This document shows, piece by piece, positions 42,735 through 50,593 of a stretch of DNA of 64,000 nucleotides. A model generated the notes under the pieces. That model had not been told where the DNA came from, searched no databases, and worked only from the letters and a program-made list of their open reading frames with translations. A program made the translations under genes and the position numbers. Within the stretch, counting starts at the first letter, position 1. Every line of letters starts with the position of its first letter. Source of the stretch: CAYYFX01 sp964571855 (lineage in GTDB: Bacteria; ARS69); contig CAZNDO010000010.1 in assembly GCA_964571855.1 (NCBI GenBank), positions 62,001 to 126,000 of the forward strand, in the 5' to 3' direction.

Positions 42735-44561
42735 CTAGTTCTCCACGGAGTGCAGTCCGCCCGCGCCCGTGCGGAACCGCACGTTCTCCTCGGGGCAGTT
42801 CCACAGGCACGCCCCGCAGTGCACGCACTTCTCGCGGTCGAACCGCGGGACGCCGTCGTCGCCGGGCGTGATGGCCTGCCCGGAGCACATCTCGATGCAC
42901 AGGCGCTTCCCGCAGTCCGTGCACACGCCCGCGTCCTCGAAGACCACGTGGTCCGCGTGGCCGGGCGGCGCCTGGACCTTGCCGCCGAGCAGCAGCGCGT
43001 CCTGGTGCGAGACGAGCAGCCTCCCGTCCGGCTCGATCACCGGCCAGCCGCAGCGCTCCATGACGGCGTCGTGCAGGCCCGCGCCCTTCGCCGCGCACTC
43101 GGCGTCCAGGCGGCGCAGCTCGTCCGGCGTGATGCGGCCCGCGCACCACGCCTCCACCGAGGGGATGCGGAGCGGCGCGCGGCGGCCCCGGCCGCCGAGA
43201 TGCAACCGGCCGCCCGTGAGCCCCGCCAACCCCATGCCGAGGACGCCGGTGAGGAAGCCGCGGCGGAAGCCGTCGCGCGCGTGCTCGGCCACGCGGCCCT
43301 CGCGCTCCACGCGGCTGGCGCGGCGGCGGCGCACGTACGCGGCGTCGAGGCCCGCGCCGTCCATCGGCCGGCCCGCGCGCCACAGCTCGATCACGCCCTC
43401 CGCGAGGAGCGCGCCCGTGGTCCACGCCTCGTCCACGCCCGAACCCGTGAGCACGTTCGTGCTGCCCGAGCCCTCGCCGATCCGCGCGAACCCGTTCCCC
43501 ACGAGGAACGGCTCGCCGCGCCGGCCCGACTCCTGCAGGGACTTCGCGCCCCAGGAGCGCATGGTGCCGCCGGCGAGGTGCCGCCAGAGACGCGGGTGCC
43601 GCATCCAGTGCTGCAGGTAGCGGTACGAGCAGCGCACCGGGGACTTCAGCGTGCTCGGCACGAAGATGCCCAGCGACGCCACGCCGCCGGGATGCACGTA
43701 CAGGAACCCGAAGATCTCCGGCTCGGGATAGCCCATCGTGTGCAGCACGGTGCCCGGCGCGAGGCCGGAGTCCGGCGGCAGGTCCACCACCATCTTCATG
43801 CCCACGGCCCACTCGTCCCGCTCGTGGCCGGTGGGCGTCCCGAAGCGCTCATCCAGGGACCGGCCCACGGGGCCCACCGGGCCGTCGGCCACCACGGTCA
43901 GCGCCGCGCGCACGTCCATCCCGGGCATGTACCCGGCGTCCGGCCGGCCCGCGCGGTCGGTGCCCTGATCCAGCAGGCGCACGCCCGTCACGCGGTCGCC
44001 TTCGAGCAGCGGCTCCGCCACCGGCATGCCCGGCCAGATCTGCACGAGGCCCTCGCCGGTCAGCCGCGAGGCCACCCACTGGTTGAACTGCCCGAGCGAC
44101 AGGAGGAAGCCGTCGTGCTTGCGCAGGAACGGCGGGACCCACGGCAGCTCCACGGCGTGGTCGCCGCGGACGGCCGGCGCCGCGCGCAGCAGCCGGTCCA
44201 GCGCGCGCACCGCGGCGCCGCGGCGGCTGGCGCCGTGCGGGTCCAGCAGGTACAGCACCTTCTCTCCCGTGACCGCCTGCGCCATGGGGATGCTCGAAGG
44301 ATCGAGGTCCGGGAACGTCTCCCGGATGCCGCGCCCGCGCGTGACCGCGCCGGACACGCCGAACGCCAGGTCCTCCGCCCGCTCGAAGCACACCACCTGC
44401 AGGGGCATGCCCGGCATGGCGCGGCTCACGAGCGCGGGGGCGCCGTCCGCGCCGGCGAGCGCGCGCGACAGCGTGGCGAGGAAGCCGCCGGCCGCGGGGC
44501 CGAAGCCCACGCACGCCACGTCCACCTCGAGCGTCTGTCGTTCGATGCCCGACTCCGCCAT
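42735..44561 (-). CDS. fixC: FixC-FixX-type fusion: ETF:quinone oxidoreductase flavoprotein with two-cluster ferredoxin end
   Basis: 608 aa. Residues 13-30 form the FAD dinucleotide fold (VDVACVGFGPAAGGFLATL); GLLVQIWPGMPVAEPLL-like and FLVGNGFARIGEGSGSTNV segments belong to the ETF-QO/FixC group. A hydrophobic patch (FLTGVLGMGLAGL, about 450) suits membrane association. The C-terminus carries Cys547, 550, 555, 559 (CxxCx4Cx3C) and Cys579, 582, 585, 589 (CxxCxxCx3C). That is two [4Fe-4S] sites as in FixX, whereas mitochondrial ETF-QO binds one. The protein likely takes electrons from EtfAB and reduces quinone. It lies 27 bp after the dehydrogenase gene and 19 bp before etfB. Confidence 0.87.
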   Translation of the reverse strand: MAESGIERQTLEVDVACVGFGPAAGGFLATLSRALAGADGAPALVSRAMPGMPLQVVCFERAEDLAFGVSGAVTRGRGIRETFPDLDPSSIPMAQAVTGEKVLYLLDPHGASRRGAAVRALDRLLRAAPAVRGDHAVELPWVPPFLRKHDGFLLSLGQFNQWVASRLTGEGLVQIWPGMPVAEPLLEGDRVTGVRLLDQGTDRAGRPDAGYMPGMDVRAALTVVADGPVGPVGRSLDERFGTPTGHERDEWAVGMKMVVDLPPDSGLAPGTVLHTMGYPEPEIFGFLYVHPGGVASLGIFVPSTLKSPVRCSYRYLQHWMRHPRLWRHLAGGTMRSWGAKSLQESGRRGEPFLVGNGFARIGEGSGSTNVLTGSGVDEAWTTGALLAEGVIELWRAGRPMDGAGLDAAYVRRRRASRVEREGRVAEHARDGFRRGFLTGVLGMGLAGLTGGRLHLGGRGRRAPLRIPSVEAWCAGRITPDELRRLDAECAAKGAGLHDAVMERCGWPVIEPDGRLLVSHQDALLLGGKVQAPPGHADHVVFEDAGVCTDCGKRLCIEMCSGQAITPGDDGVPRFDREKCVHCGACLWNCPEENVRFRTGAGGLHSVEN

Positions 44562-44588
44562 GTCGTGCGCCCCTCCGGCCGCGTGCGG

Positions 44589-46793
44589 CTACTGCGGGTA
44601 GTCCAGCGCTTCCGGGATGGCCACGCCGGCGAGGGCGTGCGCCGCGCGATCCTTCGCCAGCCGCGCGCCGGTGATGCAGCCGTCCAGCCGCCGGCGCAGG
44701 CGCTCGAACGGCTCCAGACCGCGGAAGCTCGCGCAGGGACCGGCCTTCGGTGCGTGCGTGCCGTCGGCCTCCATGACGTCCCCGTACGCGCGCTCGCCCG
44801 CGTCGATGCCGGGCATCACGGACTCCAGCCGGATCAGGTCGCCCGCGGCGAAGCACGACGCGCCGCTTTCCCACGACGGGTGGCGGTTGTAGCCGAACAC
44901 GAGCTCCGTGCAGATGCGCGCCGCCTCGCCGGCCGCGCGCGCCGCCTGCACGTGGCAGAGATCCTGCAGGAACGCGAACGTCCCCTCGTGTCCCGTCTCG
45001 TCCAGCTCCACCGCGTCCAGGATCTGGTACCGGGATGCCAGGAGCCAGCACAGCGCGTCCGCCATCGGGAACGTGACGCCCTGGCGCTGCCCGCGGTACA
45101 GCGCCTTGCCGTCCGCGTCCGTGGTGTTCAGGAGGTGGCGCAGCGTCCACAGCCACAGCTCCATCGCGGACGCGAGCGCGCACGCGCCGGTGCCCGGCCG
45201 CCGGCCGGCGATGCGCCGGAGCTCGGCGATCCAGTCCCGGAGCTGCGCCAGGAACACGTCGTTCGTCATGGTCACGGAGAGCTGCCGCCGCTGCACGGCC
45301 TCGGGCCCCTCGTACGTTGCCTCCAGCTGCGCGTCCATCCACTTGTGCGCGAGGAATCCGGGGCAATCCTCGGTGATGCCGTAGCCGCCCATCAGGCTCA
45401 CGGCCTCGCGCATCGTGTTCGCGCCGTGGCCCGTGTTCCAGAGCTTGCAGGCGGGGCAGATCACGTTCGCCACCGCGTCCGCCAGCACGTACTCCACGAG
45501 CGGATCCGCGGCCAGCTCGGCGAGGCGCGCCTCGTCGCGCGTGGCGGCGGGCCGGCGCGCCAGCTCCAGCGCCTCGAGCGCGGCCGCCTCCACCTTCTTC
45601 AGCTCCCGCATCTCCGCGCGCGGCCCGTCCACGCCGCGCTCGCTCAGCAGTTCCTCCTTGCGGTCCTCCACGGGATCGAAGGCGTCGAAGTGCCGCGCCG
45701 CCGCGAACCCGAGCGAGGCGCTGGCCTCGCCGGTGGCCCACACGTCCACCAGCCGGTGCAGCACGTCCTCCTTCTGCTGGAGGCCCATGTCGTAGCGCGG
45801 CGTGCCGGGCTTCTCGGCGGCGCCGCCGCGGAAGCGCGCGCGGTGGTAGCGGATGAGCGGCTCGATCGCGGACAGCAGCTTCGCCGACGTCATCAGCCCC
45901 ACGGTCACGCGCGTGCGCCGGAAGACGCTCTCGATCACCGCGCCGTGGTCGTGGTTCGGGACGATCACGCCGTCCCGCACCGTGTAGCCGCCCACGATCC
46001 GGCTCGCGGGAACGGAAAGCGAGAAGATCGGGTCGGTCGTGGACGAGAGCTGGTGCACCATCTTGCGCGTGGCGGTGCCGCGGTCGAACGTGCCGGGGTC
46101 GTTCTCCTCCAGCAGGATCACGCAGCTCCCGTGGATGCGCGGATCGTCGGACGTCACCGCCGCGGTCACGAAGTTCGCGAAGCCCATGTTCGTGATGAAG
46201 CGCCCGCGCTTCTCCACGCGCAGGATCGGCTCCGCGCCGTCGTCCCAGCGCTCCACGCGGACCTTGCCGGAGAGCACGCCGGTCTCCACGCCCACGAACG
46301 GCAGCGGCTCGGTGAGGCAGAACGCCCCGCGCCACGGCTTCGCGTCGCCGCCGGGCACGCAGCGCGCCATGATGTCGCGGCGCTGCTCCGGCGTGCCCTT
46401 CTCGTGGATGGGCGCGAGCGCGAGGCAGCCGGCCAGGCTGCACGTGGCCGCGCCGCCGTCCACCCACGCCAGCTCGAACGCCGCGAGCGCGAGCGCGAAG
46501 TTCTTCGGCCCCACGAGGTAGCCGCCGAAGTCCGGATCCATGTACAGCGACGTGAGCCCGGCCTCGTCGAACGCGTCGAGCAGGGCGGACTTCGCCTCGG
46601 TCCACTCGTGCGCGTGGCGCGCGCCTTCCGCCACCAGTCGCGCCACCGGGCCGCGGGCCACGGAGCGCGCGGACTGCACGACCATCTGCAGGTCGTACCG
46701 GTCCCGGAACCGCCAGAGGATCTGCCGGACGTCGTCCCCGGGCAGCGTCTCGAGCGCCGGCCCGGCGGCCGTCGCGGCCACCTTCGTGTCCAT
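44589..46793 (-). CDS. Large acyl-CoA dehydrogenase
   Basis: 734 aa from ATG 46793; AAAGGGG lies about 8 nt upstream, and the longer open frame adds only Pro/Arg-rich residues. N-terminal helical and central beta domains (AFCLTEPLPFVGVETG at 157-172, FITNMGFANFVTAAV) and the C-terminal helical domain with MGGYGITED (468-476) and YEGPEAVQ (494-501) are typical; Glu495 is in the position of the catalytic base of MCAD-type enzymes. It is nearly twice the usual 380 aa: about 230 extra residues follow the core (LRDWIAELRRIAGRRPGT, TELVFGYNRHPSW, LRRRLDGCITGARLAKD), as in ACAD9/VLCAD- or FadE-like large forms. It is the first gene of an ETF operon, so its FAD electrons should enter EtfAB. Acyl chain preference unknown. 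Confidence 0.9.
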   Translation of the reverse strand: MDTKVAATAAGPALETLPGDDVRQILWRFRDRYDLQMVVQSARSVARGPVARLVAEGARHAHEWTEAKSALLDAFDEAGLTSLYMDPDFGGYLVGPKNFALALAAFELAWVDGGAATCSLAGCLALAPIHEKGTPEQRRDIMARCVPGGDAKPWRGAFCLTEPLPFVGVETGVLSGKVRVERWDDGAEPILRVEKRGRFITNMGFANFVTAAVTSDDPRIHGSCVILLEENDPGTFDRGTATRKMVHQLSSTTDPIFSLSVPASRIVGGYTVRDGVIVPNHDHGAVIESVFRRTRVTVGLMTSAKLLSAIEPLIRYHRARFRGGAAEKPGTPRYDMGLQQKEDVLHRLVDVWATGEASASLGFAAARHFDAFDPVEDRKEELLSERGVDGPRAEMRELKKVEAAALEALELARRPAATRDEARLAELAADPLVEYVLADAVANVICPACKLWNTGHGANTMREAVSLMGGYGITEDCPGFLAHKWMDAQLEATYEGPEAVQRRQLSVTMTNDVFLAQLRDWIAELRRIAGRRPGTGACALASAMELWLWTLRHLLNTTDADGKALYRGQRQGVTFPMADALCWLLASRYQILDAVELDETGHEGTFAFLQDLCHVQAARAAGEAARICTELVFGYNRHPSWESGASCFAAGDLIRLESVMPGIDAGERAYGDVMEADGTHAPKAGPCASFRGLEPFERLRRRLDGCITGARLAKDRAAHALAGVAIPEALDYPQ

Positions 46794-46803
46794 GGGGTAG
46801 CCC

Positions 46804-46891
46804 CTTTCGTGGTCGGGGCACGCGAGCCCCGTCGCTGGGGTCGATCGAGGCCAAAGTACGCAAAGGCGATCCGTGAGTCCACTTTCGTGGT
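46804..46891. repeat. 10-bp direct repeat in the leader of the dehydrogenase operon
   Basis: CTTTCGTGGT occurs at 46804-46813 and 46882-46891 (plus-strand reading); the second copy overlaps a small hairpin CCAC-TTTC-GTGG (46879-46890). Both lie in the 206-bp gap upstream of the dehydrogenase ATG, which otherwise shows no gene. It could be a regulator-binding pair. Confidence 0.35.
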
Positions 46892-46999
46892 GGGTGCCGC
46901 GGCGGGCGGGCGGCGGGAGATCCGGGGGCCGCGGCGAGCGCATCCCGCGGCGCGGCATGGACTTCCGTGAGCAGCGGGATCCGCCCGCGGCCCGGTGCC

Positions 47000-49303
47000 T
47001 CAGGGCGACGCGGCCGCCACCGAGGCCTGCCCGAGCGCGACTCCCCCGTCATTCGGCGGGAAGACCCGGGACACGAGGACCCGGACGCCGTGCGCCGCCA
47101 AGCCCGCGGCCATGCGCTCCAGGAGGCGCACGTTCTGGAACACGCCGCCGGACAGGACCACCGTGTCCAGCCCGCGCTCCGCGAGGATCCCCAGGCAGGC
47201 CGCCACGGTCCCGTCCGCGAGCCCGTCATGGAAGCGCGCGGCGATCCGCGCCGCCGGAAGGCCGGCGGCGGCATCGTCCCGCGCGGCGCGGATCAGCGCG
47301 CGCGCATCGAGGATCCGCGCATCCGCCGCCGCCACGACCGGCAGCGCGTACCCTTCGCCGCCCTCCGGATCCGCCGCGGCCTCCAGCTCCGCCGCGGCCT
47401 GGCCCTCGTAGGTCACGCGCGCGCGAAGGCCGAGCAGCGCGGCCACCGCGTCGAACAGGCGTCCGGCGCTCGTGGTCACGGGCGACGCGAAGCCGCCGCG
47501 CGCGAGCCGGGCGACCTGCGCCCACGACGCCGCGTCCACGTGTTCCCGCAAAGACATCGGCAGCGGCGGATCCTCGTCGCCGCACGCGACCAGCCAGGCG
47601 CACGCCATGCGCCACGGCTCGCGGATCGCCGCCGCGCCGCCCGGCATGCGCACCGGCCACAAGTGTCCCACGCGCTCGAAGCTCCGCGCGTCGCCCGCGA
47701 GGAGCTCTCCGCCCCAGACCGTGCCGTCCGGGCCGTACCCCGTGCCGTCGTAGATCACGCCCAGCGCGGAGCCGCGCGCGCCGTGCTCCGCCAGGCACGC
47801 CGCGAGGTGCGCATGGTGGTGCTGCACGCCGAGCCGCGCCACGCCCTCGCGCTCTCGCGCGTACGCCGTGGACAGGTAGTCCGGGTGCAGGTCGTGCACC
47901 GCGGTCTCCGGAGCCACCGCGCAGATCCTCTCGAAGTGGGCGATCCCCTCGCGATACGAGCGGAGCGTCTCGTAGTTCTCCAGGTCGCCGATGTGGTGGC
48001 CCACCCACACGCGCCGGCCGCGCCCCACCGCGAACGTGCACTTCAGCTCCGGGCCGCACGCGAGGACGGGTCGCGGCAGCGGATCCGGCAGCTCGAACGG
48101 GAGCGGCACGTACCCGCGCGAGCGGCGCAGCATCATCGGCACGCGCGCGCCGCCGAGCGACACCACGCGCACCACGGAGTCGTCCGTGCGGGTCCCGATC
48201 GGGCGGTCGTGCAACAGGAAGAGATCGGCCAGGTGGCGCAGCCGCTCCGCCGCCTCGGCGTCGTCGTACGCGATGGGCTCGTCCGAGACGTTCCCGCTCG
48301 TCATCACGAGCGGCACGCCCGCGTCCGCGAGCAGCAGGTGGTGCAGCGGCGTGTACGGGAGCATCACGCCGAGCTCGCGCCGCCCCGCCGCCACGGCGTC
48401 CGCCACCGGCGCGTCCGATCGCCGCGCCGCCAGCACGATGGGTCGCTCGCGTGACGAGAGGATCGCCTCCTCCTCCGCGCCGAGACGCACGAGGCGGCGC
48501 GCCGATTGCACGTCCCGCGCCATGAGCGCGAACGGCTTGTCGTCACGGCCCTTGCGGCGGCGCAGCGTGGCCACGACCGCCACGTCGTCCGCGCGGCACG
48601 CCAGGTGATATCCGCCGAGCCCCTTCACCGCCACGATCGCGCCGGCCCGCAGCGCGGCCGCCGCGGCGCGCACCGCGTCCTCCGGCGGCGCCGCCGCCGC
48701 GTCGCCGCGCGCCGCGTCCACCAGCCGCGCGCGCGGCCCGCACACGGGACACGCGTTCGGCTGCGCGTGGAAGCGACGGTTCGCGGGATCCTCGTACTCC
48801 GCGCGGCAGGAGTCGCACATCGTGAACCCCGCCATGGTGGTGAGCGCGCGGTCGTACGGCACGCCCCGCACGATCGTGAAGCGCGGCCCGCAGTCCGTGC
48901 AGTTGATGAACGGGTAGCGGAACCGCCGGTCCGAGGGATCGCGAAGCTCGGCGAGGCACGCGTCGCACGTGGCGATGTCCGGGGAGATCAACGCCTCCGT
49001 CGCTTCCCCCGCGGCACTCCCGAGGATCGCGAACCCGCCGCACGCGCCGGTGGGCGACAGCTCCTCGACCTCCAGGGAGTCGATGCGCGCGAGCGGCGGT
49101 CGCTCCGCCGGCAGGCGCTCGAGGAACCGCGCCACGGCGCCGGCGAACCCCTCGACCTCCAGTTCCACGCCGCGGGAGTCGTTGCGCACGAACCCGTGCA
49201 GCGCGAGCGACGCCGCCAGCCGATGCACGAACGGGCGGAACCCCACGCCCTGCACGATGCCCGAGAGGGCGACCCGGATCCGCCGAGGTGACTCCTGCGA
49301 CAT
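47000..49303 (-). CDS. hypF: HypF carbamoyltransferase ([NiFe]-hydrogenase maturation)
   Basis: 767 aa from ATG 49303 (GGGGGG just upstream). Domains in order: acylphosphatase-like (RVALSGIVQGVGFRPFVHRL, 9-28); two zinc fingers with Cys113/116/135/138 and Cys163/166/185/188; YrdC-like (AIVAVKGLGGYHLACRADD, KGRDDKPFALMARD); and the Kae1-like carbamoyltransferase end (GVQHHHAHLAACLAEHG, GVIYDGTGYGPDGTVWGGE, VVLSGGVFQNVRLL). It uses carbamoyl phosphate and ATP to transfer the carbamoyl group to HypE for the cyanide ligands of [NiFe] hydrogenases. Full length and all motifs are intact. No other hyp or hydrogenase gene is in the window. Confidence 0.97.
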   Translation of the reverse strand: MSQESPRRIRVALSGIVQGVGFRPFVHRLAASLALHGFVRNDSRGVELEVEGFAGAVARFLERLPAERPPLARIDSLEVEELSPTGACGGFAILGSAAGEATEALISPDIATCDACLAELRDPSDRRFRYPFINCTDCGPRFTIVRGVPYDRALTTMAGFTMCDSCRAEYEDPANRRFHAQPNACPVCGPRARLVDAARGDAAAAPPEDAVRAAAAALRAGAIVAVKGLGGYHLACRADDVAVVATLRRRKGRDDKPFALMARDVQSARRLVRLGAEEEAILSSRERPIVLAARRSDAPVADAVAAGRRELGVMLPYTPLHHLLLADAGVPLVMTSGNVSDEPIAYDDAEAAERLRHLADLFLLHDRPIGTRTDDSVVRVVSLGGARVPMMLRRSRGYVPLPFELPDPLPRPVLACGPELKCTFAVGRGRRVWVGHHIGDLENYETLRSYREGIAHFERICAVAPETAVHDLHPDYLSTAYAREREGVARLGVQHHHAHLAACLAEHGARGSALGVIYDGTGYGPDGTVWGGELLAGDARSFERVGHLWPVRMPGGAAAIREPWRMACAWLVACGDEDPPLPMSLREHVDAASWAQVARLARGGFASPVTTSAGRLFDAVAALLGLRARVTYEGQAAAELEAAADPEGGEGYALPVVAAADARILDARALIRAARDDAAAGLPAARIAARFHDGLADGTVAACLGILAERGLDTVVLSGGVFQNVRLLERMAAGLAAHGVRVLVSRVFPPNDGGVALGQASVAAASP

Positions 49304-49444
49304 GCGCCCCCCATGCGCGTTCGCCGCACGGGGCGCGTGCGACGAGGGTGCCGAAGGGTACGCCGGACGTCCCGCCCGGAACAGGGACGCCGTGATCCGC
49401 GGGGCGCAGCGAGCCCTGCGCGATCCCGATCTCCCCCGGTGAAC

Positions 49445-49460
49445 CGGTACGGACCTTGCA
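49445..49460 (+). promoter_or_regulatory. Sigma-54 (-24/-12) promoter
   Basis: CGGTACGGACCTTGCA: GG at -24, 10-bp spacing, GC at -12, and a TTGCA -12 box. Two mismatches to TGGCACGNNNNTTGCW, both in the -24 box. It lies 105 bp upstream of the DUF883-like start on the same strand. Part of a set of three such sites between 49 and 57 kb. Confidence 0.6.
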
Positions 49461-49564
49461 GTGTTCCCCGAAGGAGGGGCGCGCGTGACGGCGCGTCCGT
49501 CTCCGCACGCGCGGCGCTCCCCGCGGGGGCCGCCGCGCAACCCATCCACGCCGGGAGGACCGGA

Positions 49565-49769
49565 ATGACGACGAGAACGAGCGGGAGCGACACGGATCGC
49601 ACGACCTCGCAGCGGAAGGATCAGATGGAAACGCTGAAGGAGGACATGGGACATATGGGCCGGCTCGCGAAGACCGCCGCCGCCGATGCGCACGCACCCG
49701 TTGCAGACCGTGGCGGTCGCGGCGGGCGTCGGTTTCGTGCTGGGCTTCCTGACCCGGCGACGCCCGTGA
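49565..49769 (+). pseudogene. DUF883/ElaB-YqjD-like membrane protein, reading frame interrupted
   Basis: ATG 49565 has a GGGAGG SD 6 nt upstream and opens a frame reading MTTRTSGSD, then ETLKEDMGHMGRLAKTAAAD, the helical start of DUF883 (ElaB/YqjD) proteins. The expected C-terminal membrane anchor appears one frame over: from 49686, MRTHPLQTVAVAAGVGFV, LGFLTRRRP and stop TGA 49767-49769. The frames join only by a +1 shift in about 49665-49690. YqjD-type proteins are inner-membrane ribosome-binding proteins in E. coli; this family role is knowledge, not shown here. The TGA overlaps the next gene's GTG (GTGA), so the end of the frame still looks selected. Alternatives: assembly error, true frameshift, or programmed shift. 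The central helix is also shorter than usual. Confidence 0.6.
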
Positions 49770-50200
49770 GCGCCGCCGCAGCCCCGGGGAGCGCGACCGC
49801 GTGCTCCCCGGGAAACGGACACGCCGCCGGGGGCGCGGGAGACGAGACGCTCGAGCGGCTCGCCGGAATGGCGGCGGACCTCACGGATCTCGCACGGGTG
49901 CGCATCGAGCTGGTCCACGAACGCGTGCGGGATGCGTCGGTGCACGGTCGACGCGCGCTCTGGGCGGCGCTCATCGCGGCCGCGGTCTCGGTGACCGCCG
50001 TGGTGCTCGTGATCCGCGGGGCATCCGCGGGCGTGGCGTCGCTGCTGGGACCGGGGAGCGCATGGGTGGCGGACCTGCTCGTCGGTGTGCTGGCGCTCGC
50101 CGCGGTGGTCGTCACCCACTTCGCACGGCATGCCGCCGCGCAGCGGCGCCGCGTGCGCCACCTGGAGCGTCGGCTCGCCCCCAAGGGCGGTGCGCCATGA
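49766..50200 (+). CDS. YqjE-like phage-holin-family membrane protein
   Basis: 144 aa from GTG 49766, overlapping the preceding stop (GTGA) with no SD of its own. A Ser/Gly/Ala-rich start is followed by an amphipathic helix (ETLERLAGMAADLTDLARVR) and two membrane helices (ALWAALIAAAVSVTAVVLVI, ADLLVGVLALAAVVVTHFA), then a basic tail (RRRVRHLERRLAPKGG). This fits the YqjE/phage-holin-3_6 superfamily, normally found between yqjD and yqjK. The stop overlaps the next ATG (ATGA). Confidence 0.78.
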   Translation: MSAAAAPGSATACSPGNGHAAGGAGDETLERLAGMAADLTDLARVRIELVHERVRDASVHGRRALWAALIAAAVSVTAVVLVIRGASAGVASLLGPGSAWVADLLVGVLALAAVVVTHFARHAAAQRRRVRHLERRLAPKGGAP

Positions 50201-50505
50201 CGCCCGCGGATTACTTGCGCCGGCGCGAGCACGGGCTTCGCCGCTCCCTGCATGGGCGCGGATCCGCGCTGGTCGCGGATGCCGACCGCCGGTTCGACCT
50301 CTCGGGGAGGATCCGCCGTCATCCGTGGCTCGCGCTCGGCGCGGGCGCACTCGCGGGCGGACTCGTCGGGGGACTCGCGGCGCGCGCGCCCGTCGGGGGC
50401 GCCGTGCGCGCGCTGGCGTCCCCCCTGCTGCGCATCGCCTCCGCCGCGTGGGACCCGCCGGGCGCACCGGCCGGAGCGACGGCCGAGGTGACGCCGCCCG
50501 ACTGA
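50197..50505 (+). CDS. Small membrane protein, YqjK/DUF3618-position
   Basis: 102 aa from ATG 50197, overlapping the previous stop by 4 bp. A charged N-terminus (TPADYLRRREHGLRRS, ADADRRFDLSGRIRRHP) precedes a Gly/Ala membrane segment (WLALGAGALAGGLVGGLAA), then a short Pro/Ala tail ending EVTPPD. The pattern 'RRHPWLALGAGALAGGLVGG' is the anchor style of DUF883/DUF3618 proteins. It completes a translationally coupled three-gene membrane cassette. Confidence 0.75.
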   Translation: MTPADYLRRREHGLRRSLHGRGSALVADADRRFDLSGRIRRHPWLALGAGALAGGLVGGLAARAPVGGAVRALASPLLRIASAAWDPPGAPAGATAEVTPPD

Positions 50506-50581
50506 TCCGGCGCCGATCGCGCACGACTTCCTGAGCCGCACCGCCGTCCCGATCCGGGCTGGACGCCCGGGGCGGCCGCGG

Positions 50582-50587
50582 TATCCT
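50582..50587 (+). promoter_or_regulatory. -10-like hexamer 6 nt before the haem lipoprotein ATG (leaderless type)
   Basis: TATCCT, then CCCGGC, then ATG 50594; no SD. Same spacing and downstream sequence as at 37145. A weak TGGACG lies about 17 bp further upstream. Confidence 0.45.
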
Positions 50588-50593
50588 CCCGGC

